53,084 nt of DNA from SAR86 cluster bacterium AG-447-A08. GTDB taxonomy: Bacteria; Pseudomonadota; Gammaproteobacteria; Magnimaribacterales; Magnimaribacteraceae. Shown here piece by piece: positions 43,595 through 52,667 of this stretch. Below the pieces are notes generated by a model. That model ran no database searches, was not told where the DNA came from, and saw only the letters and a program-made list of their open reading frames with translations. The stretch's first letter is position 1. Each line of letters opens with the position of its first letter. The position numbers were made by a program, and so were the translations under genes. The DNA lies in the NCBI GenBank assembly GCA_003212335.1, contig QCQA01000007.1, positions 1 through 53,084 on the forward strand, given 5' to 3'.

Positions 43595-45874
43595 TTAAAA
43601 TCTATATCTAAGTTTTACCGTAAAGTTTTCTTTCTCGGGATTATTCCAAGGTCTTCTGTAGAGGTTTGAAAGATTATCCTCTTCATCATTAGCAGAAACT
43701 CTGCCTCCCTTTGAATATACTAAATAAAGATAAGAAAGCGGCATAATCTCATATCTGTATCTAACTTGAAACGCTAATTCACTTATCGTAATGGGGGAAA
43801 TAGCAATGTCTGTTGGCACTAATTTTCCTTTTGCATTTCCAAGATAAGGAGTCGGGTTTCTGCCGGTGAACGCTACTAATTGAGCTTTGATTCTTAACTC
43901 ATGTTGGTTATTCTTAAACCATTCAAGCTCGAAAACGCTTGTTCTCTGTTTTCTTTCATAAGTAGCTAAGAGATTGTCATCTAACCAGTTTAGCCAATTT
44001 TGCTCTTTAGAATGATTATAGGACATGTTGAAAGAAAGGTTGTCGAGAGGCATAAACTTAATAGAAGCCCTAGAAGAGTTTTTCCAACCTATACCCGGTG
44101 AATGCTCGCTACCCTTACCTCTTTCAAACCTTAAACTATAAACATACTTTGGTTTTCGCGGGCCAGTAAATTCTGCGTAACCTCCCATTCCTTTAGGCAT
44201 ATCAATATATGGAGCTAGAGCAGACCCTCTGGTTATTCTCGTATTTTTCCCTGTACTTCTATAAAAAATTTCAGTCTTAAATTCGGAAAGATCAGTAAAA
44301 TTTGTCTCCACTTTTAAAGCAAAGTTAGATGACTCCCTTACTGTGTCGGCATTAAATTTAGATCCGTAACCAACCTCAAACAATCTAGATCTAAGTGCAG
44401 AACCCTCAGCAAATCTTGTCTTTTTAAATTGGGTTCTTCCATTAAACATTAAGCGGTCATTTAATATGAGATATCCCATATCGTTTAGATCAAGCTCATC
44501 ATCATAGAAATTTATGCCTATACCCGAGGAAAAGTCTTGATTAGGGTTATACGAGTAACCCATTGTCAAGCCGAATCCATCTTGGCTTTTGACACTTGAA
44601 TGCATCAAATTACCATTCATTCTATGAACTTTAGAAGGAAGATACATAAAATCTACCGAATTAACTTGAGCATTTTCTCCCGAAACAGGCTTATCAACAT
44701 ATGTACCCAAATATCCATATTTCAGGTCATTTACTTTTGTGTTTAGCCTAACCGCATAAAAATCTCTACCTTGAGAAAATTTTTCATCTCTCTCGGAAGC
44801 GCTCATAAAACCAAAATCTACTTCTCCTTTTTGGGTATATTTCAAGGCGAAGTCTATTTCGCTAGTTTCTGATTTAGTTTCTTGGCAGTATTCCTTCAAG
44901 TCGCCGTATATATCGCATTCATAATCAGGCCTGCCACCTATCCTTCTTGTGTTAATAATTCTGTGCATGCGATCACTAACATCAAACATACTATTATTTT
45001 CGGCAAAGAATGGTCTCTTGTCTGAATAGAAAGTTTCGAAAGCAGAGAAATTAACAACAACTTCATCACTCTCAACCTGTCCAAAATCTGGGTTCAAGGT
45101 GAGGTTAAGCTGCTTACTTGAATCAATTTTCCAAAAAATTTCAGCTCCTGCTTTAAAGAGTTGATCTGAATTAGCTATATCTTCTGTTAAAGTTGTATAT
45201 GGAAAAAAATCTAATTTTGTACCTGAATAGTTATTAAACTCAAACTCATCAAAAACAGATAAATAAACATTTTCATAGACACTTCCTTTTATAGTTGAAA
45301 AACCTCTACCGATACCCATGAGCATCCTATAAAAAGCCATTTTTATTTTTCTTTTCTTGCCTGTTTGAGTTTTCATTGGGGCTATGGTCCAGGGTATAAA
45401 AGTTTCCGAGTACCAAACTCCGTCCTTGACTATAGCTGCGGACTGCCAATCAGCATCCCAATCCCAATTTCTCTCCTTTTCGTCTGTTACCGTTGCATCA
45501 CCAACTGATCCGCTGGAAGAAATAAAAAAGTTATATCCCTCAATACTATCGCCATCAAAGTCTATAACTATTCCATTCTTATCAGATAATGCTCGTTCTT
45601 GATCTCTCAAGTGATTATTGATTCTCATCGTTTCGTTGGTCTGATAATTTTTAAAACCAAAATAGAGGCCCTTATCTGATTCAATGATCAGTATTTGGGT
45701 TTTGTAATCATTTACTTCTCTTAAGGAATACGGAAAGACTTCATAAAATCTGTCAATCACTTGGGCTTTTTTCCACTCTGCTTCATCAAGAGATCCATCA
45801 ATTGTTATTTCCGATGACAAAGAACACGACAATGTAAAGATCAAAATAAGACCTGTGGTCTTTAGATAGCGCAT
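43595..45874 (-). CDS. DUF5916 outer-membrane protein (CBM9-like N-terminus), paralogue 2
   Basis: A 759-residue protein with a signal peptide (TTGLILIFTLSCSLSS). Its domain plan matches the neighbour at 41245-43551: an N-terminal CBM9-like domain (TIDGSLDEAEWKKAQVIDRF, DFDGDSIEGYNFF, WYSETFIPWTIAPMKTQTG) and a C-terminal barrel ending VKLRYRF. Shared motifs include ALNPDFGQVESDE/TLNPDFGQVESDE and FYSDKRPFFAEN. The pair arose by tandem duplication and has since diverged. The start lies one base after the DUF4399 stop. Family function is unknown; the cell-surface position and the CBM-like domain suggest contact with a polymer or glycan. Confidence 0.85.
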   Translation of the reverse strand: MRYLKTTGLILIFTLSCSLSSEITIDGSLDEAEWKKAQVIDRFYEVFPYSLREVNDYKTQILIIESDKGLYFGFKNYQTNETMRINNHLRDQERALSDKNGIVIDFDGDSIEGYNFFISSSGSVGDATVTDEKERNWDWDADWQSAAIVKDGVWYSETFIPWTIAPMKTQTGKKRKIKMAFYRMLMGIGRGFSTIKGSVYENVYLSVFDEFEFNNYSGTKLDFFPYTTLTEDIANSDQLFKAGAEIFWKIDSSKQLNLTLNPDFGQVESDEVVVNFSAFETFYSDKRPFFAENNSMFDVSDRMHRIINTRRIGGRPDYECDIYGDLKEYCQETKSETSEIDFALKYTQKGEVDFGFMSASERDEKFSQGRDFYAVRLNTKVNDLKYGYLGTYVDKPVSGENAQVNSVDFMYLPSKVHRMNGNLMHSSVKSQDGFGLTMGYSYNPNQDFSSGIGINFYDDELDLNDMGYLILNDRLMFNGRTQFKKTRFAEGSALRSRLFEVGYGSKFNADTVRESSNFALKVETNFTDLSEFKTEIFYRSTGKNTRITRGSALAPYIDMPKGMGGYAEFTGPRKPKYVYSLRFERGKGSEHSPGIGWKNSSRASIKFMPLDNLSFNMSYNHSKEQNWLNWLDDNLLATYERKQRTSVFELEWFKNNQHELRIKAQLVAFTGRNPTPYLGNAKGKLVPTDIAISPITISELAFQVRYRYEIMPLSYLYLVYSKGGRVSANDEEDNLSNLYRRPWNNPEKENFTVKLRYRF

Positions 45875-46267
45875 TTAATCTATAACAGTAATATTTACTC
45901 TTTGTGAGATTATTGGAGGATTGTGAGGTGTATGGGTCATGTCCCCAAGCACAAGTTGCATAGAATAGTTACCAGGCATTAGATCTACAAGTGATTCAGT
46001 CTGTCCTCCTCCAAAATGGATATGATTGGAAGAAGAAGGTATAGGCTTAGATAGATCTATATCATCAACGTTAATAAGTAAATGATGATGACCTGTATTT
46101 GATCTATCGGTACCTGCAGGGGCTATACCCATACCAGATAATCCAAATTGAATAAGAAAAGGAGATTCTACTCTGTCTCCATCTTCTAAATTAATGAAGT
46201 AAACCTTAGGGTTTGCACTGACTGAAAAAGTTGCAAAAATTGTAGAAATAATTAATAAAATTTTCAT
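45875..46267 (-). CDS. DUF4399 periplasmic protein
   Basis: A 130-residue exported protein with signal peptide MKILLIISTIFATFSVSA before NPK. The DUF4399 core has VYFINLEDGDRVESPF, FGLSGMGIAPAGT, TGHHHLLI and HIHFGGGQTE. The His-rich loop may bind metal. The frame extends to 46294. ATG at 46267 is chosen, because it begins the signal peptide four bases after the flavin-reductase stop. It sits between the flavin reductase and the DUF5916 pair in one minus-strand operon. Function unknown. Confidence 0.8.
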   Translation of the reverse strand: MKILLIISTIFATFSVSANPKVYFINLEDGDRVESPFLIQFGLSGMGIAPAGTDRSNTGHHHLLINVDDIDLSKPIPSSSNHIHFGGGQTESLVDLMPGNYSMQLVLGDMTHTPHNPPIISQRVNITVID

Positions 46268-46271
46268 AAGC

Positions 46272-46745
46272 TTATAAATATCCACCAGATCCATATAAAA
46301 GCGGTTTCAAATCAGGGCTATTTATAACTCTGTCCACAGTGCCAATAAAAATAGTATGACTTGTGTGATCAACCTGATTTGTTTTCGTACAAAATATATT
46401 AGATAAAGCGTCTTTATTATAGATATAAGGGCCTTGATCTTTCCAAGATTCACTAACAAAACGTGATTCGCCTTCTTCGCTATTGCTGCAAACTTCAGCA
46501 AGTTCTTTCTGCAAACTAGATAAGACGTTTATACAGAAATTAGAGTTGTCCAACAGAATTTTATGTAAAGAAGCATCCTTGTTTATACATACCAACATCG
46601 ATGGAGGTTCTAGTGATAAAGAAGTAACCGAAGTTGCTGTCATAGCGTGCCTCTGTCCTTCAGCAGCAGCTGAAATAACATTGACAGTAGAGGTTATTCC
46701 TCTCATCGAATTTAAAAAGTTTTGCTTTATATCTGAGTCTTGCAT
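46272..46745 (-). CDS. Flavin reductase family (DIM6/NTAB-like) protein
   Basis: A 157-residue flavin reductase-like domain protein. The N-terminal block GITSTVNVISAAAEGQRHAMTATSVTSLSLEPPSMLVCI and the central NFCINVLSSLQKELAEVCS fit. HTIFIGTVDRV and a terminal YGSGGYL complete the typical DIM6/NTAB set. Proteins of this group bind FMN or FAD and supply reduced flavin to two-component monooxygenases. No monooxygenase gene is next to it here. It is the first gene of the run continuing with DUF4399 and the two DUF5916 genes. It starts divergently from rsmD with a very short spacer. Confidence 0.85.
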   Translation of the reverse strand: MQDSDIKQNFLNSMRGITSTVNVISAAAEGQRHAMTATSVTSLSLEPPSMLVCINKDASLHKILLDNSNFCINVLSSLQKELAEVCSNSEEGESRFVSESWKDQGPYIYNKDALSNIFCTKTNQVDHTSHTIFIGTVDRVINSPDLKPLLYGSGGYL

Positions 46746-46805
46746 TTAGAAAACATCAGTTAAATTTTAGCTACTGATGGTATGAAGAGGCATAATATTG
46801 TCCAT

Positions 46806-47369
46806 ATGGCTAAAAGACAAGCTACATCAAGAATTATTGCAGGCAGTTACAAGGGCACTAAACTTTCATTCAAGCCAAATAAGAATTTACGTCCTACTGA
46901 AAGCAAAACTAAAGAAACACTATTTAATTGGCTTTTAAATGATTTGCATAAAAAAAAATGTTTGGATATGTTTGCAGGTACTGGAGCATTGGGGCTAGAA
47001 GCTCTTTCTAGGGGGGCTGATGAAGTAGTATTCTTTGAAAAACAAAAAGCCCTTTGTGGGGCCATTGAAGTTGTAGTAAAAAAACTAGGAATAAATAATA
47101 AGTGTCGAGTAATAAACGCGAATTCAATAGCATTTGATTTCACAACACTAAATACTAAATTTGATTTAATTTTTTTAGATCCTCCTTTTCATGAAAGACT
47201 TATCCAAAAATCTTTGAATATAATATCTGAAAATCAATTATTAACAGAGCAAGGTTTAGTGTATATTGAATGCGAAAGAGACCTAGATTTAGGGTCCCTG
47301 AAAACCAACCTTACTCAACTAAAACTTTCTAAAGGAGGAGAAACAAAATATTGTCTATATGAAAGCTAG
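46806..47369 (+). CDS. rsmD: 16S rRNA (guanine966-N2)-methyltransferase RsmD
   Basis: An S-adenosylmethionine-dependent methylase of 16S rRNA. TSRIIAGSYKGTKLSF begins the family N-terminus, LRPTESKTKETLFNWL follows, and CLDMFAGTGALGLEALSRGA is the SAM loop. FDLIFLDPPF carries the catalytic DPPF motif. ATG at 46806 gives 187 residues and begins MAKRQATSR. ATG at 46782 would add eight residues; neither has a good Shine-Dalgarno. Its stop lies 11 bases inside the next gene on the same strand. Confidence 0.9.
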   Translation: MAKRQATSRIIAGSYKGTKLSFKPNKNLRPTESKTKETLFNWLLNDLHKKKCLDMFAGTGALGLEALSRGADEVVFFEKQKALCGAIEVVVKKLGINNKCRVINANSIAFDFTTLNTKFDLIFLDPPFHERLIQKSLNIISENQLLTEQGLVYIECERDLDLGSLKTNLTQLKLSKGGETKYCLYES

Positions 47370-47616
47370 ATTATTTTTAATTCTTATCTTTGCTACTCTC
47401 TTAGTGGTTTTATTGACGAACGGATCATCCGATCTCATTCCTGCGAAAGAAATTTTAGTTTTTGATAAAAAAATTACTTTAAATACTGAATTGACAATAT
47501 CGTTAATTGTTCTGAGTGTACTATTGGGAGTTTTTTTTATAGGTGTAATAGAAAGATTATTTTTTACTACAGGAAAAGAGAAAAAAAGAAGCAGTAAGAC
47601 TACTTCCTTTTCATAG
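47359..47616 (+). CDS. Small two-helix membrane protein after rsmD, unknown
   Basis: An 85-residue protein with an N-terminal hydrophobic helix ([15 protein letters not shown]). A short loop is followed by a second helix ([20 protein letters not shown]) and a basic C-terminal tail ([10 protein letters not shown]). The outline resembles the N-terminal part of HemY or LapA proteins, but I cannot claim either. It overlaps rsmD by 11 bases and is convergent with rho, whose 3' end overlaps its last 17 bases. Coupling to rsmD supports it as real. Confidence 0.55.
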   Translation: MKARLFLILIFATLLVVLLTNGSSDLIPAKEILVFDKKITLNTELTISLIVLSVLLGVFFIGVIERLFFTTGKEKKRSSKTTSFS

Positions 47617-48859
47617 ACTCAAAAAACTCAGCGTTAGTTTTATAGTCCTTAAGTTTATCAAGCATCCATTCCATTGCAGCTGTGTCATCCATTTCATTAA
47701 GAAGTTTTCTCAAAACAGTAATATTTCTTAATTCTAAGTCAGAGGTTAAGAGATCCTCTCTTCTGGTTCCTGTTTTTCTAACGTTGATAGCGGGGAAAAC
47801 TCTTTTTTCTGCAATCTTACGATCAAGATTTATCTCGGAATTTCCTGTACCTTTAAATTCTTCAAAAATCACTTCATCCATTCTAGATCCTGTATCAATT
47901 AGGGCAGTCGCTATGATAGATAAACTTCCGCCCCCTTCAATATTTCTAGCGGCACCAAAAAATCTTTTTGGTTTTTGAAGTGCATTAGCATCAACACCAC
48001 CTGTAAGAATTTTTCCTGAAGCAGCTTGCGTCGAATTATACGCTCTCGCTAACCTTGTTATCGAGTCTAACAAAATCACAACATCGTGTTTGTGCTCAAC
48101 CAATCTTCGGGCTTTGTTAATTGCCATCTCGGCAACCTGAACATGTCTAGTGGGCGCTTCATCAAAAGTACTTGCGATTACCTCACCCTTAACAGAGCGC
48201 TTCATTTCGGTTACTTCTTCAGGTCTTTCATCAACCAACAAAACCATAATCTTACATTCTGGATTATTTCTTTCTATTGAATGAGCTATGCTTTGCAGCA
48301 ATAAGGTTTTTCCCGCTTTAGGTGGGGAGACAATCAGTGACCTTTGTCCTTTTCCAGTTGGGGCAGTCAGATCAATTACTCTTGAAGAAAGATCTTCGGT
48401 ACTACCAGTGCCTAACTCAAAAAGCATTCTTTCATCAGGGAAAAGCGGCGTTAAGTTTTCAAAAGATGGCTTATTTTTTGTCTTGTCTGGTTCCTCGAAG
48501 TTTATCTCTTCTATTTTTAAGATAGCGAAATATCTTTCACCATCTTTAGGGGATCTGATTTTGCCTTTGATAGTATCCCCTGTTCTGAGACCAAATCGCC
48601 TTATTTGACTGGGAGATACATATATATCGTCTGGTCCTGCCAAATAAGATGAGTCAGGAGATCTCAGAAAGCCAAATCCGTCTTGAAGAATTTCAAGGAC
48701 TCCTTCGCCTTCAATATCTTCACCGCTCTTGGCTTTGCTTTTGAGGATTCCAAAAACTATATCTTGTCTTTTTGCACGCGAAGCATTTTCAATTCCGCAC
48801 TCTTCACCAAGCTCAATGAGCTGTTCAACTGGCATTTTTTTTAGTTCTGTTAATTGCAT
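47600..48859 (-). CDS. rho: Transcription termination factor Rho
   Basis: A 419-residue hexameric RNA helicase that ends transcription. The N-terminal Rho_N and cold-shock-like RNA-binding domain cover residues 1-120 ([21 protein letters not shown]). The ATPase domain has Walker [13 protein letters not shown] at about residue 180. [15 protein letters not shown] and [11 protein letters not shown], with the Q-loop [13 protein letters not shown]-like [18 protein letters not shown], complete it. Length and motifs are full, without the extra insertion of some phyla. It lies downstream of trxA on the same strand, with 91 bases between them containing a hairpin. Confidence 0.95.
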   Translation of the reverse strand: MQLTELKKMPVEQLIELGEECGIENASRAKRQDIVFGILKSKAKSGEDIEGEGVLEILQDGFGFLRSPDSSYLAGPDDIYVSPSQIRRFGLRTGDTIKGKIRSPKDGERYFAILKIEEINFEEPDKTKNKPSFENLTPLFPDERMLFELGTGSTEDLSSRVIDLTAPTGKGQRSLIVSPPKAGKTLLLQSIAHSIERNNPECKIMVLLVDERPEEVTEMKRSVKGEVIASTFDEAPTRHVQVAEMAINKARRLVEHKHDVVILLDSITRLARAYNSTQAASGKILTGGVDANALQKPKRFFGAARNIEGGGSLSIIATALIDTGSRMDEVIFEEFKGTGNSEINLDRKIAEKRVFPAINVRKTGTRREDLLTSDLELRNITVLRKLLNEMDDTAAMEWMLDKLKDYKTNAEFFESMKRK

Positions 48860-48891
48860 AAAATAAAGTTAATGCTTGAAAAAAGGGGTTG

Positions 48892-48908
48892 ACCAAAGAA
48901 ACTTTGGT
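48892..48908 (-). terminator. Hairpin between trxA and rho, possible terminator
   Basis: A perfect 7-base inverted repeat ACCAAAG-AAA-CTTTGGT lies 42 bases downstream of the trxA stop and about 30 bases upstream of the rho ATG. On the minus strand a six-T run follows seven bases later (CAACCCC then TTTTTT). It could end the trxA transcript or act as a control element for rho, which is autoregulated in E. coli. Confidence 0.4.
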
Positions 48909-48950
48909 TGATTAATAGTAACCTTGTTAGAAATTAGAGTCTAGTATTTT

Positions 48951-49271
48951 CTACAGGTTAGATTCTATAAATTCTGTTAGTTGTGTTTTGCTTAAAGCGC
49001 CTACTTGCTGAGCAATTAACTCTCCACCTTTAAAAATTGCCAAGGTGGGAATACTCATAACGTTTTGTTGTGCAGCTGAATTTTGATTTGCGTCCACATC
49101 TAGTTTTCCAACTTTTATCTTATCTGAAAACTCTATAGCTATTTCTTCAACGATAGGACCGACCATTTTGCAAGGTCCACACCAAGTAGCCCAGTAGTCT
49201 ACTAATACAGGTTTTTCAGATGCATTTACTTCAGCCTCAAAATTGTCATCGGTTAATGTGACAACGTTCAT
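48951..49271 (-). CDS. trxA: Thioredoxin
   Basis: A 106-residue cytoplasmic disulfide reductase. The active site WCGPC lies at residues 30-34 (DYWATWCGPCKMVGP), followed by the cis-Pro motif SIPTLAIFKGGE. The length is normal for TrxA. A strong AAGGAGG Shine-Dalgarno is a few bases before the ATG. A sigma-70-like promoter lies upstream (49327-49355), so it is transcribed independently of ilvD. It precedes rho on the same strand, the usual gammaproteobacterial pairing. Confidence 0.95.
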   Translation of the reverse strand: MNVVTLTDDNFEAEVNASEKPVLVDYWATWCGPCKMVGPIVEEIAIEFSDKIKVGKLDVDANQNSAAQQNVMSIPTLAIFKGGELIAQQVGALSKTQLTEFIESNL

Positions 49272-49326
49272 ACTTCCTCCTTGGAAATTTTGGATTGGAA
49301 TTTATACAGGATCATTTGCTTTAACT

Positions 49327-49355
49327 ATTATTGGTCCAAATTCTTTATTTTTCAA
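49327..49355 (-). promoter_or_regulatory. Candidate sigma-70 promoter for trxA
   Basis: On the minus strand TTGAAA (49355-49350) and AATAAT (49332-49327) are separated by 17 bases. They lie just after the ilvD stop and about 55 bases upstream of the trxA ATG. Both hexamers are close to consensus. Confidence 0.6.
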
Positions 49356-49363
49356 GATTCTAA

Positions 49364-51037
49364 TTATTTTTTTGTAGTTACCGCTCCCTCTGACGCTGAA
49401 GCTACAAGGGATCTATATTTATCTAACACCCCTCCTTCTTCATCCTTAACAGGACAAACCCATGAATCTTTTCGTTTTAGTATTTCTTCCTCTGTTAAAT
49501 CTAAGTTTATTTGATTGGTTTCCGCGTCTATAGAAATCAAATCTCCATCTTGTATGAAAGCAATAAGACCACCATCGAATGCTTCAGGGGTGATATGCCC
49601 AACAACAAATCCATGTGTACCTCCAGAAAACCTCCCATCTGTTAGAAAGGCTACTTTATCTCCCAAGCCCTTTCCCATGATTGCAGACGTAGGACTCAAC
49701 ATCTCTCTCATTCCGGGTGCTCCCCTAGGACCTTCGTACCTTATAACAAGAACGTCTCCCTCAGAAATTTGATTAGAAAGAATGCCTTCCATTGCATCCT
49801 CTTCAGAGTTATAGACCTTGGCTTTTCCTTCAAATCTTAATCCTTCTTTTCCAGAGATTTTTGCAACCGCACCTTGTGGGGCCAAATTGCCATACAAGAT
49901 TCTTAAATGACTATCAGGCTTTATGGGGTTATCAAAATTAGAAACAATCTTCTGATCGTCTGGATAATCTTCATATTCAAGAAGATTTTCCTCTAATGTC
50001 TTTCCGGTCACTGTCATTTGCCTTCCATTTAAGAGACCCTTCTCAAGCATAGTTTTCATTAAAGGAACAATACCTCCAATTTCAATTAACTCGGACATTA
50101 GATAGTTGCCACTAGGTCTTAGGTCAGCAAGTACAGGAGTGCGTTTACCAATTCTTTCAAAATCATCTAGTGATAATTCAACTTTGGCTTCATGAGCTAT
50201 AGCGAGCAAATGTAAAACAGCGTTTGTAGAGCCTCCAAGCGCTATAACAACTGCAATTGCATTTTCAAAAGCCTCTTTTGTCATAATGTCGCGAGGTTTA
50301 ATATCCTCAGTAATTAAATGCATTATCGCTTCGCCTGCACTGGAAGAATCCAACAACTTGCTTTTTGAGGTGGCCTCTTGCGCTGAACTATTAGGAAGAC
50401 TCATACCTAAAGCTTCTATCGCTGATGCCATTGTATTTGCAGTATACATTCCACCACATGACCCTGGACCCGGTATAGCTGAAGATTCAATATCCAGAAG
50501 CTCTATATCTGAAATTGTACCTTCGGAGTGCTTGCCTACAGCCTCAAAAACAGAAACTACATCTGTCCTATTAGAACCGGGCTTAATGCTACCCCCATAC
50601 ACAAAAATTGAAGGTCTATTTAATCTCGCCATAGCCATTACGCAGGCAGGCATATTTTTATCACATCCTCCAATAGTGACCAATCCATCAAAGCCTTGTC
50701 CGCCTACTACGGTTTCTATCGAGTCTGCTATTACTTCCCTAGAGACAAGAGAATATCGCATACCTTTCGTCCCCATAGATATTCCATCAGAAACAGTAAT
50801 TGTGTTAAAAATTACCGCCTTCGATCCAACCGAGTTTGCACCATCAGCAGCTGACTCAGCAAGTTTATCTATATGCATGTTACAGGGAGTTACCATACTC
50901 CATGTTGAAGCGATGCCGACCTGGGGCTTATTAAAATCTTCAGACTCAAAGCCTACAGCTCTTAACATAGCTCTAGATGGAGCCTGCTCTACCCCATCAA
51001 CAATTTCGGAAGAATATTTTCTCTTATCTTTTGACAT
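49364..51037 (-). CDS. ilvD: Dihydroxy-acid dehydratase
   Basis: Third step of valine and isoleucine biosynthesis: dehydration of dihydroxy acids to 2-oxo acids with an iron-sulfur cluster. The 557-residue length is normal. Cluster cysteines appear in [20 protein letters not shown] and [22 protein letters not shown]-like [16 protein letters not shown] near the C-terminus binds substrate. It stands apart from ilvB-ilvH-ilvC, with trxA downstream and the ABC transporter upstream (37-base gap), as is common in gammaproteobacteria. Confidence 0.95.
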   Translation of the reverse strand: MSKDKRKYSSEIVDGVEQAPSRAMLRAVGFESEDFNKPQVGIASTWSMVTPCNMHIDKLAESAADGANSVGSKAVIFNTITVSDGISMGTKGMRYSLVSREVIADSIETVVGGQGFDGLVTIGGCDKNMPACVMAMARLNRPSIFVYGGSIKPGSNRTDVVSVFEAVGKHSEGTISDIELLDIESSAIPGPGSCGGMYTANTMASAIEALGMSLPNSSAQEATSKSKLLDSSSAGEAIMHLITEDIKPRDIMTKEAFENAIAVVIALGGSTNAVLHLLAIAHEAKVELSLDDFERIGKRTPVLADLRPSGNYLMSELIEIGGIVPLMKTMLEKGLLNGRQMTVTGKTLEENLLEYEDYPDDQKIVSNFDNPIKPDSHLRILYGNLAPQGAVAKISGKEGLRFEGKAKVYNSEEDAMEGILSNQISEGDVLVIRYEGPRGAPGMREMLSPTSAIMGKGLGDKVAFLTDGRFSGGTHGFVVGHITPEAFDGGLIAFIQDGDLISIDAETNQINLDLTEEEILKRKDSWVCPVKDEEGGVLDKYRSLVASASEGAVTTKK

Positions 51038-51074
51038 TATTTAATTATAAGTTAGAAACAAGCTCTCTTATAGA

Positions 51075-52667
51075 TTAAGCAATTGAGGCTGCTAAGAGTT
51101 CTTGAGTATAAATATGATTAGGAGATTCGAATAAATCATCAGAAATTCCATCCTCAACTATATTTCCGTCTTTCATAACGTACACATAGTCAGATAAGAA
51201 TCTAATGACTTTCAGGTCATGACTAATGCACAAGTAAGCCAGCCCGAGTCTTGATTGAAGGTCTTTCAATAAATTTAAGATTTGCATCTGGATTGACACA
51301 TCTAACGCTGAAGTTGGTTCGTCTAATAAAATGAGTTTTGGTTCAAGAATGATTGCTCTTGCGATTGCAACTCTTTGTCTTTGTCCTCCTGATAATTCAT
51401 GAGGAAATCTTGAAAAGGATGAAGATTCCAATTCCACATCATTTAGAGCTTGAACAATTTTTTCTCTTCTCTCTTCCTTTGTTAAATTTGGCTGATGAAC
51501 CTTTAAACCTTCGCCCACTATCTCTCCTATAGTCATCCTTGGAGAAAGAGAACCGAATGGATCTTGAAATACAATTTGGAAATCTTTTTTAAAATTTCTA
51601 ATTTCATTTGAACTGAGCTTATTTATATTCTTTTTATCAAAAATAATCTGCCCTTCTGAATTTTCAATTCCTAGTAAAGCTCTTGCAAGAGAAGACTTTC
51701 CAGAACCTGATTCTCCAACAAGTCCTGTAGTTGAGCCGCTGTAAATTTTTATATCTACTTTTTTTACAGCATTAAGAAATTCTGTTGTCTGTCCAAATAA
51801 ATTTTTAGCTACAGGGTAATTGATATCTACTTCGCTGCCGCTTAGCAATAATTCATTATTAGTATTTAGTTTTTCTTTTTTGCCTGGAATAGAATTGAGT
51901 AGCTTAATGGTATAAGGATGTTTTGGATCGTCGAATAATTCCTTTACTCGACCAGATTCAACAATCTGACCATCTTTCATGACACAGACCTCATCTGAAA
52001 ATTTCTTTACTATATTTAAATCATGAGTGATGAAAAGAATCGACATACCAAATTCTTTTTGAAGATCAGATAACAACTCCAAAAGCGCTTTTTCAACTGT
52101 CACATCGAGAGCTGTTGTCGGTTCATCAGCTATCAATAATTCGGGCTCATTTGCTAAAGCCATAGCAATCATTATCCTTTGTCTTTGGCCTCCTGATAGT
52201 TGATGAGGATAAGAGTTTACTTTGATTTCGGGTTCAGGAATTTTTACTTTCTTTAAAAGATCTAAAGTTTTCTCTCTAGCTTCTTTTTTACTGAGTCCTC
52301 TATGAATAATTAAAGACTCGTCAATCTGATAACCTACCTTCTGATAAGGATTTAGAGATGTCATTGGCTCCTGAAATATCATAGAAATCTTATTACCCCT
52401 TAATGAGGTTATATCCTTCTTAGAACCACCTATTATCTGCCTTCCTTCAAACTCTATGGAGGACTCTTTTGAATATCTAACAGTGCCCTCTGGTAAAAGC
52501 TGCAGAATGGATAGCGCTGTTACAGACTTGCCCGATCCAGATTCTCCTACCAAAGATACAGTTTTTCCTCTCGCAATTTCTAAAGAGATATTATCAACTG
52601 CCCTGAAAGTAGAGTCCTTCGATTCAAAATCTATTACCAAATTTTTAATTTCTAGTATTTTATCCAC
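51075..52667 (-). CDS. Dual-ATPase ABC transporter ATP-binding protein, oligopeptide/microcin type (YejF-like)
   Basis: A protein of about 530 residues with two fused nucleotide-binding domains. Domain one (about 1-260) has Walker A GESGSGKSVTALS, signature LSGGQRQRIMIAMALA and Walker B LLIADEPTTALDV. Domain two (about 280-530) has GESGSGKSSLARA, LSGGQRQRVAIARAI and LILLDEPTSALDV. The layout matches the YejF/DppD-DppF fused ATPase of peptide or nickel importers. The longest frame starts with TTG at 52682. GTG at 52667 is preferred, as GAGG lies nine bases upstream and the chain begins VDKILEIKNL. No permease or binding protein is inside the window. The first 8 bases overlap the PCuAC gene. 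Confidence 0.85.
   Translation of the reverse strand: MDKILEIKNLVIDFESKDSTFRAVDNISLEIARGKTVSLVGESGSGKSVTALSILQLLPEGTVRYSKESSIEFEGRQIIGGSKKDITSLRGNKISMIFQEPMTSLNPYQKVGYQIDESLIIHRGLSKKEAREKTLDLLKKVKIPEPEIKVNSYPHQLSGGQRQRIMIAMALANEPELLIADEPTTALDVTVEKALLELLSDLQKEFGMSILFITHDLNIVKKFSDEVCVMKDGQIVESGRVKELFDDPKHPYTIKLLNSIPGKKEKLNTNNELLLSGSEVDINYPVAKNLFGQTTEFLNAVKKVDIKIYSGSTTGLVGESGSGKSSLARALLGIENSEGQIIFDKKNINKLSSNEIRNFKKDFQIVFQDPFGSLSPRMTIGEIVGEGLKVHQPNLTKEERREKIVQALNDVELESSSFSRFPHELSGGQRQRVAIARAIILEPKLILLDEPTSALDVSIQMQILNLLKDLQSRLGLAYLCISHDLKVIRFLSDYVYVMKDGNIVEDGISDDLFESPNHIYTQELLAASIA

Noticed and set aside
47359-47616. Assignment of the small protein to HemY or LapA
   Set aside because: Only the two-helix outline is similar; no family motif is present, so it is left unnamed.
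50286-51044. 252-codon plus-strand frame opposite ilvD
   Set aside because: It is antisense to the conserved 5' half of ilvD, has no recognisable motif, and follows from codon bias on the other strand.
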